A stretch of 55,504 bases of DNA from Desulfobacter curvatus DSM 3379 (lineage in GTDB: Bacteria; Desulfobacterota; Desulfobacteria; Desulfobacterales; Desulfobacteraceae): NCBI RefSeq assembly GCF_000373985.1, contig NZ_KB893060.1, positions 1-55,504 on the forward strand, read 5' to 3'. Below are positions 15,716-24,182 of this stretch, piece after piece. Position 1 is the stretch's first letter. Every line of letters begins with the position of its first letter. Both the position numbers and the translations under genes were made by a program. The notes beneath the pieces are model-generated. The model made no database searches, was not told the origin of the DNA, and saw only the letters and a program-made list of their open reading frames with translations.

Positions 15716-17013
15716 GCCTGACCCTGGTGGGCATCCTCGGGATTGCCGTTCTGATGGTTTTGCTGTTCGTGTTCGGCATGCCCGTAGGCTTTGCCATGGC
15801 CCTGGTGGGCTTTGGCGGCTTTTCCTATATTCTTAATTTCAATGCCGGTGTAAACATGGTCAGCCAGGAGTTCTGGTCGGTGTTTTCCAAGTACGGGCTC
15901 ACCGTTATTCCTTTGTTTGTGTTCATGGGACAGATCGCCTTTTATTCCGGGGTCAACGAACGCCTTTACAAGGCGGCGTATAAGTGGGTCGGCCATATAC
16001 GGGGCGGTATTGCCATGGCCACCATCATGGCTTGTGCCGCATTTGCCGCCATCTGCGGGTCCAATACCGCCACGGCAGCCACCATGACCACGGTTGCATT
16101 TCCCCAGATGTCCAATTTCAGGTATAAGCCCATGCTTTCCTGCGGATCCATTGCCTGCGGTTCCACCCTGGGGGTTGTGATCCCTCCCTCCGTGGTGCTC
16201 ATCATTATCGGCCTTTCCACGGAACAGTCCATTGCCCGGCTTTTTTACGGCGGCATCGGGGCTGGCCTTCTTTTGTGTCTGCTGATGCTGGCCTCGGTGT
16301 ATGTGGTCTGCCGTCTGAATCCCGAATGGGGCCCGGCCGGTCCGAAAGCGGGTTTCGGAGAACGTATCCGGTCTCTTTCAGGTGCCGTTGAGATGCTGAT
16401 TCTGTTTTGTCTGATCATGACCGGGCTGTACGCCGGATATTTCACCCCGTCCGAGGCTGGCGGGGCAGGGGCCTTTTTCGCCGTGGTCATCAGTCTGGTT
16501 CAGCGGACCCTTTCCTGGGAGAATTTCAAAAAGGCCATCATGGATACCCTGCGGGTCTCCTGCATGGTCATTATGCTCATCGCAGGGGCCATGATCCTGG
16601 GTAAATTTTTAACCATCACCCGTATTCCGTTTAACATGGCCTCGTGGGTGGCGGGCCTGAACGTTCCCGATCCTGTAATCCTGGCCGTAATTTTCGGCAT
16701 GTACGCTATTGGCGGTGCCATCATGGATGCTTTGGCCCTTTTGCTGATCACCATTCCCATATTTTTTCCGGTCGCCTCCCAGATGGGCTGTGACCCCATC
16801 TGGTTTGCAGTGCTCATCACTGTGGTCACCACCCTTGGCGCTGTCACGCCCCCGGTGGGTGCCACCACCTATGTGGTGGCCGGTATGGCCAAGGAGAGCA
16901 CCTTAAATGAAGTATTTAAAGGGGTTAGCTTTTTTCTGCCGGCCTACCTGCTCTGTATTGTGCTGTTGATGGTCTTTCCCTGGGTTATTACCTTTCTGCC
17001 GGGACTGCTGTAG
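15712..17013 (+). CDS. dctM: TRAP transporter large membrane subunit (DctM family)
   Basis: The 433-residue transport channel with about 12 helices and two re-entrant hairpins. Marks: FGMPVGFAMALVGFGG near the start, ICGSNTATAATM (first hairpin region with conserved small residues), IPPSVVLIIIG, FTPSEAGGAGAFFAV and TPPVGATTYVVAGMA near the end. Length is normal. It closes the unit dctPQM, which follows paaK in the same direction across a 300-base gap that likely has its own promoter. Confidence 0.95.
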   Translation: MSLTLVGILGIAVLMVLLFVFGMPVGFAMALVGFGGFSYILNFNAGVNMVSQEFWSVFSKYGLTVIPLFVFMGQIAFYSGVNERLYKAAYKWVGHIRGGIAMATIMACAAFAAICGSNTATAATMTTVAFPQMSNFRYKPMLSCGSIACGSTLGVVIPPSVVLIIIGLSTEQSIARLFYGGIGAGLLLCLLMLASVYVVCRLNPEWGPAGPKAGFGERIRSLSGAVEMLILFCLIMTGLYAGYFTPSEAGGAGAFFAVVISLVQRTLSWENFKKAIMDTLRVSCMVIMLIAGAMILGKFLTITRIPFNMASWVAGLNVPDPVILAVIFGMYAIGGAIMDALALLLITIPIFFPVASQMGCDPIWFAVLITVVTTLGAVTPPVGATTYVVAGMAKESTLNEVFKGVSFFLPAYLLCIVLLMVFPWVITFLPGLL

Positions 17014-17169
17014 GTGTCTTACATTCAGCGCAGATTTGCGTATGAGTTGAATATTTCAGGCTTTGGTTGACAAAAGGGTTTGCCTATTTTAAAAATTGAA
17101 GAGCGGATAAATTCTTCTACAACAGAAATTTTTGCTTCAAAATACCCTTGAAAAAGGAGGATTCAAAAC

Positions 17170-18015
17170 ATGGCGTTACGAATCAACGCGCTTCTTTTGG
17201 TAATTTTTACAGGCTTTTTTGTTTCGGCTTCTGACTGCGTTTGTGCAAGGTCTTTGCAACCTACTTTGGAAAGTGCCTGGCATGCCTATCTCCAGGCCAG
17301 CAGATCCGGAGATGAGTCGGAACTTGAAAAAACAATGTCTTCCTACAGCCTTTACACCTTGAAAAATAAACTGATTTCGGCACGGCGGTCGTTAACGTCC
17401 GACATCATAAAAAGTTTTGCAAAATACGGCCCCGATATTTCCAAAATGGAATTTGTCCGGTTGATTGAAAGAGAAGATAATGCAGGGCTTGTCTATGTCA
17501 TGGATTCAGAAAAAAAAGACGCCGATGGAAATCCCACAGTGACTTTCAGTGCTATTAAATTTGTAAATGAGTCGGGATGGAAAGTGGAAGCCACCATGAA
17601 TTGCGACCGGCCAAAATATCTGGTTGATGGCCGGAAAACAAAATTTTATCTGTCAGACCTGCGACCGGCTTGTGCCATGGACGGAAAGGTAAAACCTGCT
17701 CCGGCTCTGGTCCAAAAGCCGTATTCAACAGCGCTGCTTGATATATTCAGCTATGGGTATCAGGCTCAGGTTACGGTTAACGGTGTCCCACAGGAACCCG
17801 TCACAGCCAGTTGGTCCGGGGTGCTGATAGGTGGCCTTAACAAGAACAAAAACAAAATCAGCATTAAAATGACGAAGGTAGACACAGCCAAACAGAGCGT
17901 CCCTAAAATAAGAATTCGTCAGCTTCTTAAAAATCGTACAACACGGGAAGTTTTGAAGTTTGCACCCCAAAAAAATATTGAAGGGGTTCATACATTTACC
18001 GTCTCTGTTAGATAA
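17170..18015 (+). CDS. exported protein of unknown function
   Basis: A 281-residue protein with an N-terminal signal peptide (INALLLVIFTGFFVSA, then a Cys-containing stretch). AAAAGGAGG precedes ATG 17170. Residues 30-140 (SAWHAYLQASRSGDESEL, then a helix and a five-stranded-looking segment ending FVNESGWKVEA) look like a small helix-plus-sheet domain of the kind found in secreted NTF2-like proteins, but this is only a shape impression. Residues 195-281 look beta-rich (YGYQAQVTVNG, VLIGGLNKNKNKISIKM). I recognise no named family. It lies between the TRAP genes and an ornithine aminotransferase and is probably periplasmic. Confidence 0.7.
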   Translation: MALRINALLLVIFTGFFVSASDCVCARSLQPTLESAWHAYLQASRSGDESELEKTMSSYSLYTLKNKLISARRSLTSDIIKSFAKYGPDISKMEFVRLIEREDNAGLVYVMDSEKKDADGNPTVTFSAIKFVNESGWKVEATMNCDRPKYLVDGRKTKFYLSDLRPACAMDGKVKPAPALVQKPYSTALLDIFSYGYQAQVTVNGVPQEPVTASWSGVLIGGLNKNKNKISIKMTKVDTAKQSVPKIRIRQLLKNRTTREVLKFAPQKNIEGVHTFTVSVR

Positions 18016-18041
18016 CTTCCTGTAAATGGAGGTGAATTATC

Positions 18042-19322
18042 ATGACAAGCATGAAGAAAATACATAATTACAACGGGTTCTCCACGGAGTCAGACAATTC
18101 AATCTTCAGCCTGGAAAGCAATTTCGGCGCCCATCACTATAACAGGATTAACCTGGTGGTCAGAAGCGCCCAAGGTTGCTGGCTCACCGACGACAAGGGA
18201 AACAAATACCTGGACTGCCTGGCAGCCTATTCGGCCGCCAATCCGGGGCACCATCATCCCACCATTACCAATGCGTTGCTCAATGCGCTCACAGGCAATT
18301 ATGCATCGGTTATCTCCAACGTGGTGTTCACTGACCCATTGGGCATTTTTCTTTCCGAGTGTGCGTCATTTGCCCCCCAGCTTGCCCCTAAATTCGGTGC
18401 GCACGGCAATAAGATCCTGGCTAAAAACGGTGGTGTGGAGTCCGTTGAAACGGCGATCAAAGCTATGCGCTACTATGGGTTCAAACAAAAAGGAATTGAA
18501 GACGGCAAGCAGGAAATTATTGTATTTAACGGCAATTTCCATGGCCGGACCCTTTCGGTGGTCTCCTTTTCTTCCAATAAAAAATACAGAGAAGGGTTCG
18601 GTCCTTTAACTCCGGGCTTTGTCTCTGTGCCCTTTGGGGATTTGGCCGCAGTAAAAAAAGCGGTGACCCCCAACACCTGCGGCATTCTTGTGGAACCGCT
18701 GCAGGGCGAAGGCGGTATGATTATCCCGCCCAGGGGATTTCTCAAAGGATTGAGAGAACTGGCTGACGAAAAAGACCTGTTCCTGGTTTGTGACGAAATC
18801 CAGGTGGGGTTGGGCCGTACGGGCAAACGGTTCTGCTTTGAGCATGAAGGCATTGTCCCCGATGGTTTAATCCTGGGCAAAGCCCTTTCCGGCGGCCTGG
18901 TGCCTTTGTCCGTATTCATGACCAACGCTAAAATCATGGATATGATTTTTTCCAAGGGGTCCGACGGTTCGACATTCGGCGGTTATCCCCTGGCCTGTGT
19001 GGCAGGTACCGCAGCCCTGAAAGTATTCCTGGAAGAAAAACTGGATGAACAGGCTGCAGAAAAGGGTGCACGATTAAAAAAACGCATTGAAGATATCGGC
19101 AAACGCTCTCCCCATGTCAAGGAAGTCCGGGGCCTTGGACTTTTCATCGGTATTGAAGTTAAAGACAGCAATGCCATGGAGTTCTGCCGCAAACTGATGA
19201 AGGAAGGACTTGTTGTCAATGACAGCCACGGCCACACCATCCGCATTTCTCCGCCCCTGGTCATCAATGATGCGGAGATGGATTTTATGGTGGAACGTCT
19301 GGAACGGGTTCTGGTTCCTTAA
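18042..19322 (+). CDS. rocD: ornithine aminotransferase-like, class III
   Basis: A class III PLP aminotransferase of 426 residues. Marks: YLDCLAAYSAANPGHHHP, GVESVETAIKAMR, FNGNFHGRT, VCDEIQVGLGRTG with the PLP Asp, and the Schiff-base Lys at residue 280 in ILGKALSGG. The opening matches ornithine-oxo-acid aminotransferases more closely than N-acetylornithine or 4-aminobutyrate enzymes (the AYSAxNxGHxHP pattern). Expected reaction: ornithine plus 2-oxoglutarate to glutamate semialdehyde plus glutamate. GGAGGTG lies before ATG 18042. A very strong hairpin follows. Substrate is inferred; acetylornithine use cannot be excluded. Confidence 0.85.
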   Translation: MTSMKKIHNYNGFSTESDNSIFSLESNFGAHHYNRINLVVRSAQGCWLTDDKGNKYLDCLAAYSAANPGHHHPTITNALLNALTGNYASVISNVVFTDPLGIFLSECASFAPQLAPKFGAHGNKILAKNGGVESVETAIKAMRYYGFKQKGIEDGKQEIIVFNGNFHGRTLSVVSFSSNKKYREGFGPLTPGFVSVPFGDLAAVKKAVTPNTCGILVEPLQGEGGMIIPPRGFLKGLRELADEKDLFLVCDEIQVGLGRTGKRFCFEHEGIVPDGLILGKALSGGLVPLSVFMTNAKIMDMIFSKGSDGSTFGGYPLACVAGTAALKVFLEEKLDEQAAEKGARLKKRIEDIGKRSPHVKEVRGLGLFIGIEVKDSNAMEFCRKLMKEGLVVNDSHGHTIRISPPLVINDAEMDFMVERLERVLVP

Positions 19323-19353
19323 ACGCAGTATCTGAAATGATTTCCCCATTAAA

Positions 19354-19385
19354 GGGCAGGGCTGGTCATATGACCAGCCCTGCCC
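19354..19385. terminator. 32-bp perfect palindrome, bidirectional terminator
   Basis: Perfect self-complementary sequence (16-bp arms GGGCAGGGCTGGTCAT and its complement, no loop) between the convergent rocD-like and zraP-like genes. CTTGTTTT follows on the plus strand and TTTAAT-type T bases follow on the minus strand, so it can end both transcripts. Confidence 0.8.
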
Positions 19386-19405
19386 CTTGTTTTCCTAGAC
19401 AGGGT

Positions 19406-19828
19406 CTACCACCAGCAGCATCTGGCTGATTGATTGCGGTACTGGCCACCACAAATTCCACCACCCGGGCCGTATCCCCGGCCGCCCATGGGACCTGAGA
19501 TATTGTACTGCCGTGCCTTGGTCCTCAGTTCAATCTGGGTCTTGCTGATATTTTCAGACAATGCCCTGGCTTTCTTGGGATCGGGGTTTGTTCCTGCCAT
19601 CAATGCATTCAGCTCAGCCCGGTCGGCAAAGAGTGATGCCCGAAGCGCCTGGGTATCTTTGAAAAAGGCATCCAAGTCTTCCTGATTGACTGCGGACTGA
19701 TTATTTAACCGGTTGCCATAACCGCGGTTGCCTGCGCCGGGTCCGTAACCGCATCCCCAGGCATATGCACTGACTGCAAAAAATCCCACGATAAAAATTG
19801 TTGTGACTGCTGTGATTGTTTTTTTCAT
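19406..19828 (-). CDS. zraP: ZraP/Spy-like periplasmic metal-responsive protein
   Basis: A 140-residue exported protein with a signal peptide (KKTITAVTTIFIVGFFAVSA, cleaved near AYA). Glycine- and cysteine-rich ends (AWGCGYGPGAG near the start; GGRGYGPGGGICGG and RCCWW at the end) flank a helical middle (NQEDLDAFFKDTQALRASLF, then a second helix with KKARALSEN), as in the zinc-resistance-associated ZraP/Spy group. It is divergent from a ZraSR-like kinase and regulator pair, the same order as in enterobacteria, where ZraP is a zinc-binding chaperone and repressor of the system. AAAAGGAG precedes the start. A fitting sigma54 promoter is at 19909-19925. Confidence 0.85.
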   Translation of the reverse strand: MKKTITAVTTIFIVGFFAVSAYAWGCGYGPGAGNRGYGNRLNNQSAVNQEDLDAFFKDTQALRASLFADRAELNALMAGTNPDPKKARALSENISKTQIELRTKARQYNISGPMGGRGYGPGGGICGGQYRNQSARCCWW

Positions 19829-19897
19829 GATAAACTCCTTTTAAGTTAGGTGGTTATAAAATTTAAGGTTTTAAAATATGTACATCGTTCGATCTTA

Positions 19898-19913
19898 TGG
19901 ACCTAATATTGCA
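19898..19913 (+). promoter_or_regulatory. possible sigma54 promoter toward zraS
   Basis: TGGACCTAATATTGCA has GG and GC ten bases apart, the -24/-12 spacing of sigma54 promoters. It is weaker than the opposing site with which it shares the TTGCA element, and could give rightward transcription of zraSR. Confidence 0.4.
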
Positions 19914-19925
19914 AGTGGTATGCCA
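19909..19925 (-). promoter_or_regulatory. sigma54 promoter of zraP
   Basis: On the minus strand TGGCATACCACTTGCAA is a near-consensus -24/-12 site (GG-N10-GC), 80 bases upstream of the zraP start. ZraR-type regulators act on sigma54 promoters, and the tandem palindromes at 20009-20060 lie at a typical enhancer distance. Confidence 0.7.
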
Positions 19926-20008
19926 GAAGATATATTTATATATAACTACCTGTAATTGCATGGGGTTATATTTTTAGTGGTTTCTAACCATTGTAAAAAG
20001 GAGATGCC

Positions 20009-20060
20009 GTGATTAAAATTTAATCACTTTGCCGGATGCCGGTGATTAAAATTTAATCAG
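20009..20060. promoter_or_regulatory. tandem palindromes, likely ZraR enhancer sites
   Basis: GTGATTAAAATTTAATCAC (20009-20027, perfect dyad) recurs at 20042-20060 with one base changed, 33 bases centre to centre. They lie about 120 and 150 bases from the expected zraP transcription start, as enhancer sites do, and border the zraS start, so they can also autoregulate it. Each contains GTG-ATT-AAA-ATT-TAA, and AAGGAG lies before the first, so a tiny leader frame is another reading. Confidence 0.6.
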
Positions 20061-20077
20061 TGAAGCAGAAGCGTATT

Positions 20078-21919
20078 ATGAAGTCAGAGAACAAAACACC
20101 CTATTTAAACCGGTCCATATCCCCTTGGGTGATCATTGGAATCAGTGTGGTCCTGGTGGGCGTGGTGGTTACCCAGGCCGCCATGAACTATAATCGTGAA
20201 AAAAAATATATGGGACAGATCCTTTCGGAAAAAGGCGCGGCACTGATTCGATCCTTTGAGGCGGGAACAATCACCGGCATGCTGGGCCGGATGGGAAGCG
20301 AGGCTCATCTGCAGACGTTGATGGAGGAAACGGCGGCTCAGGAGGATATCTCATATATCGCTATCACGGATCAATCTGGGATGATCCTTGCGCACAATCA
20401 AAAGGATAGAATAGGTACCTCGTTTACACCGCCCCTTTCCAAAGCGGATGCCCAGCCATCGGATCACCCCCAATGGCGCACGGTCAAGGGTCAGGGATCA
20501 AAATATTATTTTGAAGTATATAAAACGTTTCTGCCGACATTAAGAGGCAATGGGAAGCATCTGCATGGTCAGGGCAGAGGGTTCCGACGGCATATGATGG
20601 GCCGCGACCACATGGAAGAGTCCCATGAGTGTGCCCAGGGCTGGATCAGAGGCCAATCCCGGCAGCGCCTTTTAGATCCTGAAAACCGGCCGGCCATATT
20701 TATTGGGATGGACATCGCACCATTTGAACATGCCCGAAAAGAAGATCTTCAAAACAGCACTATAAGTATCGTACTGATTTTGTTTCTGGGACTGGGTGGC
20801 ATTGTTTCTTTGTTCTGGGCCCAGAACCATGCCCGTTCCCGCAGGCTTCTTCTGGACACACGAGCATTTGCCTCCGAATTGGTAACAAGCCTGCCCATGG
20901 GGATTGTGGCGGTGGATGATGCTGCAAAGGTTATCTATGTAAATGAGACAGCCGCCAATTTTTTAAGAAAAAAGCTTGATCAAATAAAAGGTAAAAAGGC
21001 CGCCCAGGTGCTGCCGCCTTCTTTGTTGACACGGCTTGACCAGGTGGATAAAGGCGGTTTGGTTTCAGAACAGGAAATGAAACTGCCGTCCCACACGGGC
21101 AAAGCAATTCCGGTCACTGTAACCATTACAAAGATTGCCGGTACCCAGGGCAACTTTATCGGCCATGTTTTCATTATTAAAGATTTAAGCCGGATCAGGG
21201 CCCTGGAACTTGAGATCAAACAAAAGGAAAAGCTTGCGGCCGTAGGTATCCTCGCGGCCGGAGTGGCCCATGAAGTCAGAAATCCCTTAAGTTCCATAAA
21301 AGGTTATGCCACCTATTTCAGCAGCCTGTTTGATGCTCAGCCTGATAATAAAAAAGCCGCCAACATCATGGCTGAAGAGGTTGACCGGGTGAACCGGGTC
21401 ATTTCGGAACTGCTTGAGTTTGCCCGGCCCATTCAACTGGAATTAAAGAAAACCAAGATTTTTGAGCTGGTGGACAAGGCATTGCGGCTGATAAAGTATG
21501 AGGCCGATCCGGCAGGTATAAAGATCATCAGTTCCGTTGAACCCAACCTGCCTGAAATTGAGGTGGATAAAGACCGGTTAACCCAGGTGCTGCTCAACAT
21601 TTTTATAAATGCCATCCAGGCCATGCCGTCGGGCGGCACGCTAAGCGTCAACGTTAAGGCTGTGGAAAACAGGCTGCAATTTGATATTTCAGATACGGGC
21701 AACGGCATATCGCCCCAGGACCAAGCCAATATATTCAATCCCTATTTTACAACCAAAAAAAGCGGTACAGGCCTTGGCCTTGCCATTGCCTTTAAAATCA
21801 TCGAAACCCATGGCGGGACCATCACCATTGAAAGCCTGAAAAATAAGGGCACCACCTTTTTGATTTCAATCCCCTTGAAACAAAACAAATTGGATCATAA
21901 TGAAGAGGAACTGATATGA
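20078..21919 (+). CDS. zraS: sensor histidine kinase, ZraS-like
   Basis: A 613-residue membrane kinase. A first helix (WVIIGISVVLVGVVVTQAA) and a second (ISIVLILFLGLGGIVSLFW) bracket a periplasmic sensor domain of about 190 residues that contains a His/Met/Cys-rich insertion (HLHGQGRGFRRHMMGRDHM, then SHEC). A PAS domain (SLPMGIVAVDDAAKVIYVN), the H-box GVAHEVRNPLSSIKGYATYF and the ATPase motifs DTGNGI and GTGLGLAI follow. ATG 20078 is chosen; a GTG at 20060 lies inside the second palindrome and has no ribosome site. It overlaps zraR by four bases. It should phosphorylate ZraR when periplasmic metal or envelope stress is sensed; zinc is inferred from the neighbouring genes. Confidence 0.9.
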   Translation: MKSENKTPYLNRSISPWVIIGISVVLVGVVVTQAAMNYNREKKYMGQILSEKGAALIRSFEAGTITGMLGRMGSEAHLQTLMEETAAQEDISYIAITDQSGMILAHNQKDRIGTSFTPPLSKADAQPSDHPQWRTVKGQGSKYYFEVYKTFLPTLRGNGKHLHGQGRGFRRHMMGRDHMEESHECAQGWIRGQSRQRLLDPENRPAIFIGMDIAPFEHARKEDLQNSTISIVLILFLGLGGIVSLFWAQNHARSRRLLLDTRAFASELVTSLPMGIVAVDDAAKVIYVNETAANFLRKKLDQIKGKKAAQVLPPSLLTRLDQVDKGGLVSEQEMKLPSHTGKAIPVTVTITKIAGTQGNFIGHVFIIKDLSRIRALELEIKQKEKLAAVGILAAGVAHEVRNPLSSIKGYATYFSSLFDAQPDNKKAANIMAEEVDRVNRVISELLEFARPIQLELKKTKIFELVDKALRLIKYEADPAGIKIISSVEPNLPEIEVDKDRLTQVLLNIFINAIQAMPSGGTLSVNVKAVENRLQFDISDTGNGISPQDQANIFNPYFTTKKSGTGLGLAIAFKIIETHGGTITIESLKNKGTTFLISIPLKQNKLDHNEEELI

Positions 21920-23301
21920 AAGGCCGATTACTGATTGTAGATGATGACACCGCCCACCTGTCAATGCTGGAAACCCTTTTAAAAAGTCTTTCTTACGACA
22001 TTGAATGTGTCAAAGACGGTGCCGATGCCATCCGGCAAGTACAAAAAATGCCCTATGACCTTGTTCTCATGGACGTCAGGATGGCCAACGTGGGCGGCAT
22101 GGAGGCGCTCAAAGAGATCAAGCACCTTAATCCCGCCATACCAGTCATTATCATGACCGCATACTCTTCGGTGGATAAAGCGGTTGAGGCCATGCGGCTG
22201 GGGGCGGATGACTATCTGACCAAGCCCTTGAATTTTGAGGAACTCAAGCTCTCCATTGAACGGGTGACCAAACATCTGCAATTGTCCCTGGAAAACAGTC
22301 AACTTAAAGAACAGTTGCTGGGTGAAGGAGATTTCTCCGGGATAATCGGTACAAGTCCGGCCATCAGAGAGGTCATTGACACGGCTAAGATTGCCGCACC
22401 CACCGATGCGAATATTCTGATTTCCGGGGAAAGCGGTACCGGTAAGGAGCTGTTTGCAAAGGCCATACACAAAAACAGCAAACGAAAAGAGAGTCCTTTG
22501 ATTTCGGTGAATTGTGCCGCATTGAGTGAAACCCTGCTGGAATCTGAATTGTTCGGCCATGAAAAAGGGGCGTTCACCGGGGCGGATAAATCACGGGACG
22601 GCCTTTTCATATCGGCGGACAAGGGCACAATTTTTCTTGATGAAATCGGAGAGATCCCTTTATCCATGCAGGTAAAACTGCTCAGGGTCCTCCAGGAAAA
22701 AGAGATCCAGAAGGTGGGCTCCGATAAAGTGAAAAATATTGACGTGCGTGTGATTGTGGCCACCAACAAAGATTTGGAAAAAGAGGTGGAAGGGGGGAAT
22801 TTTCGCCAGGACCTGTTTTACCGGCTCAATGTCATCAATGTAAAGGTGCCCCCACTGCGGCACAGAGCAGATGACATCCCTTTGCTTGCCCAAAAATTCT
22901 TAAACAGGTACACAAAAGAGAACAAAAAAGAGATTAAAGGGTTTACCCCCATGGCCATGGATGCCTTGGTCAAATACGGCTGGCCGGGTAACGTGCGCGA
23001 ACTTGAAAACATTATTGAACGCGCCATTATTTTGTGTCTGGGGCAGTATATCTGTGAAAAAGATTTGCCTTCAAACGTGTTAAAGGATTATGAACCGGAA
23101 AATATAGTCGGCCATGGGCTTTCCGGGGGCGGAAAAACCCTGAATGAGATCGAAAGCATTGCCCTGATTGAGACGCTTAAGCAGACAAAGGGCAACAAAA
23201 CCGAAGCGGCCAAAATTCTTAACATTACAAGAACAACGTTGAACAATAAGCTTAAGCGGCACAATCTGGACCTGGATAAAATTTTGCCGGAAAATCCATG
23301 A
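21916..23301 (+). CDS. zraR: sigma54-dependent response regulator, ZraR-like
   Basis: A 461-residue NtrC-type activator. Residues 1-120 are the receiver (acidic pocket at DDD near residue 10, phospho-acceptor Asp53 in LMDVRM, Lys in TKPLNF). Residues 140-370 are the AAA+ domain with GESGTGKELFAKAIH (Walker A), the GAFTGA loop that touches sigma54, and the Arg fingers after NVRELENI. A Fis-type helix-turn-helix (TKGNKTEAAKILNITRTTLN) ends the protein. It is translationally coupled to zraS. Likely targets are zraP and its own operon through the palindromes at 20009-20060. Confidence 0.94.
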   Translation: MKGRLLIVDDDTAHLSMLETLLKSLSYDIECVKDGADAIRQVQKMPYDLVLMDVRMANVGGMEALKEIKHLNPAIPVIIMTAYSSVDKAVEAMRLGADDYLTKPLNFEELKLSIERVTKHLQLSLENSQLKEQLLGEGDFSGIIGTSPAIREVIDTAKIAAPTDANILISGESGTGKELFAKAIHKNSKRKESPLISVNCAALSETLLESELFGHEKGAFTGADKSRDGLFISADKGTIFLDEIGEIPLSMQVKLLRVLQEKEIQKVGSDKVKNIDVRVIVATNKDLEKEVEGGNFRQDLFYRLNVINVKVPPLRHRADDIPLLAQKFLNRYTKENKKEIKGFTPMAMDALVKYGWPGNVRELENIIERAIILCLGQYICEKDLPSNVLKDYEPENIVGHGLSGGGKTLNEIESIALIETLKQTKGNKTEAAKILNITRTTLNNKLKRHNLDLDKILPENP

Positions 23302-23525
23302 TTGTAACGGTTAGAAATGAGTCAGACCGGACTTTATTGGGGATTTTTACACACGACAGTTTTATCCATGATGTATATTGGGGCCATTGAAATGAAACAA
23401 CAAAAAGAAATACATAAGGCTTGAAACATTCTTACAAGTATCTTAGATTGAAAAAGTTATAAAAGCCATTCCCTGGTATAGGGTTAACGGTAAATGAGAA
23501 GTAATTGATACAAATTAGGAAACTT

Positions 23526-24077
<552 letters not shown>

Positions 24078-24182
24078 AACGATTTTGATCAGCACGCTTT
24101 GTCATTAGTTAAGAATTTGTCAAATTGAAAAATCGGCTAAAGTCGTTAATACCTCTACTGGAAAAGCTCAAATGCAAAGCCT

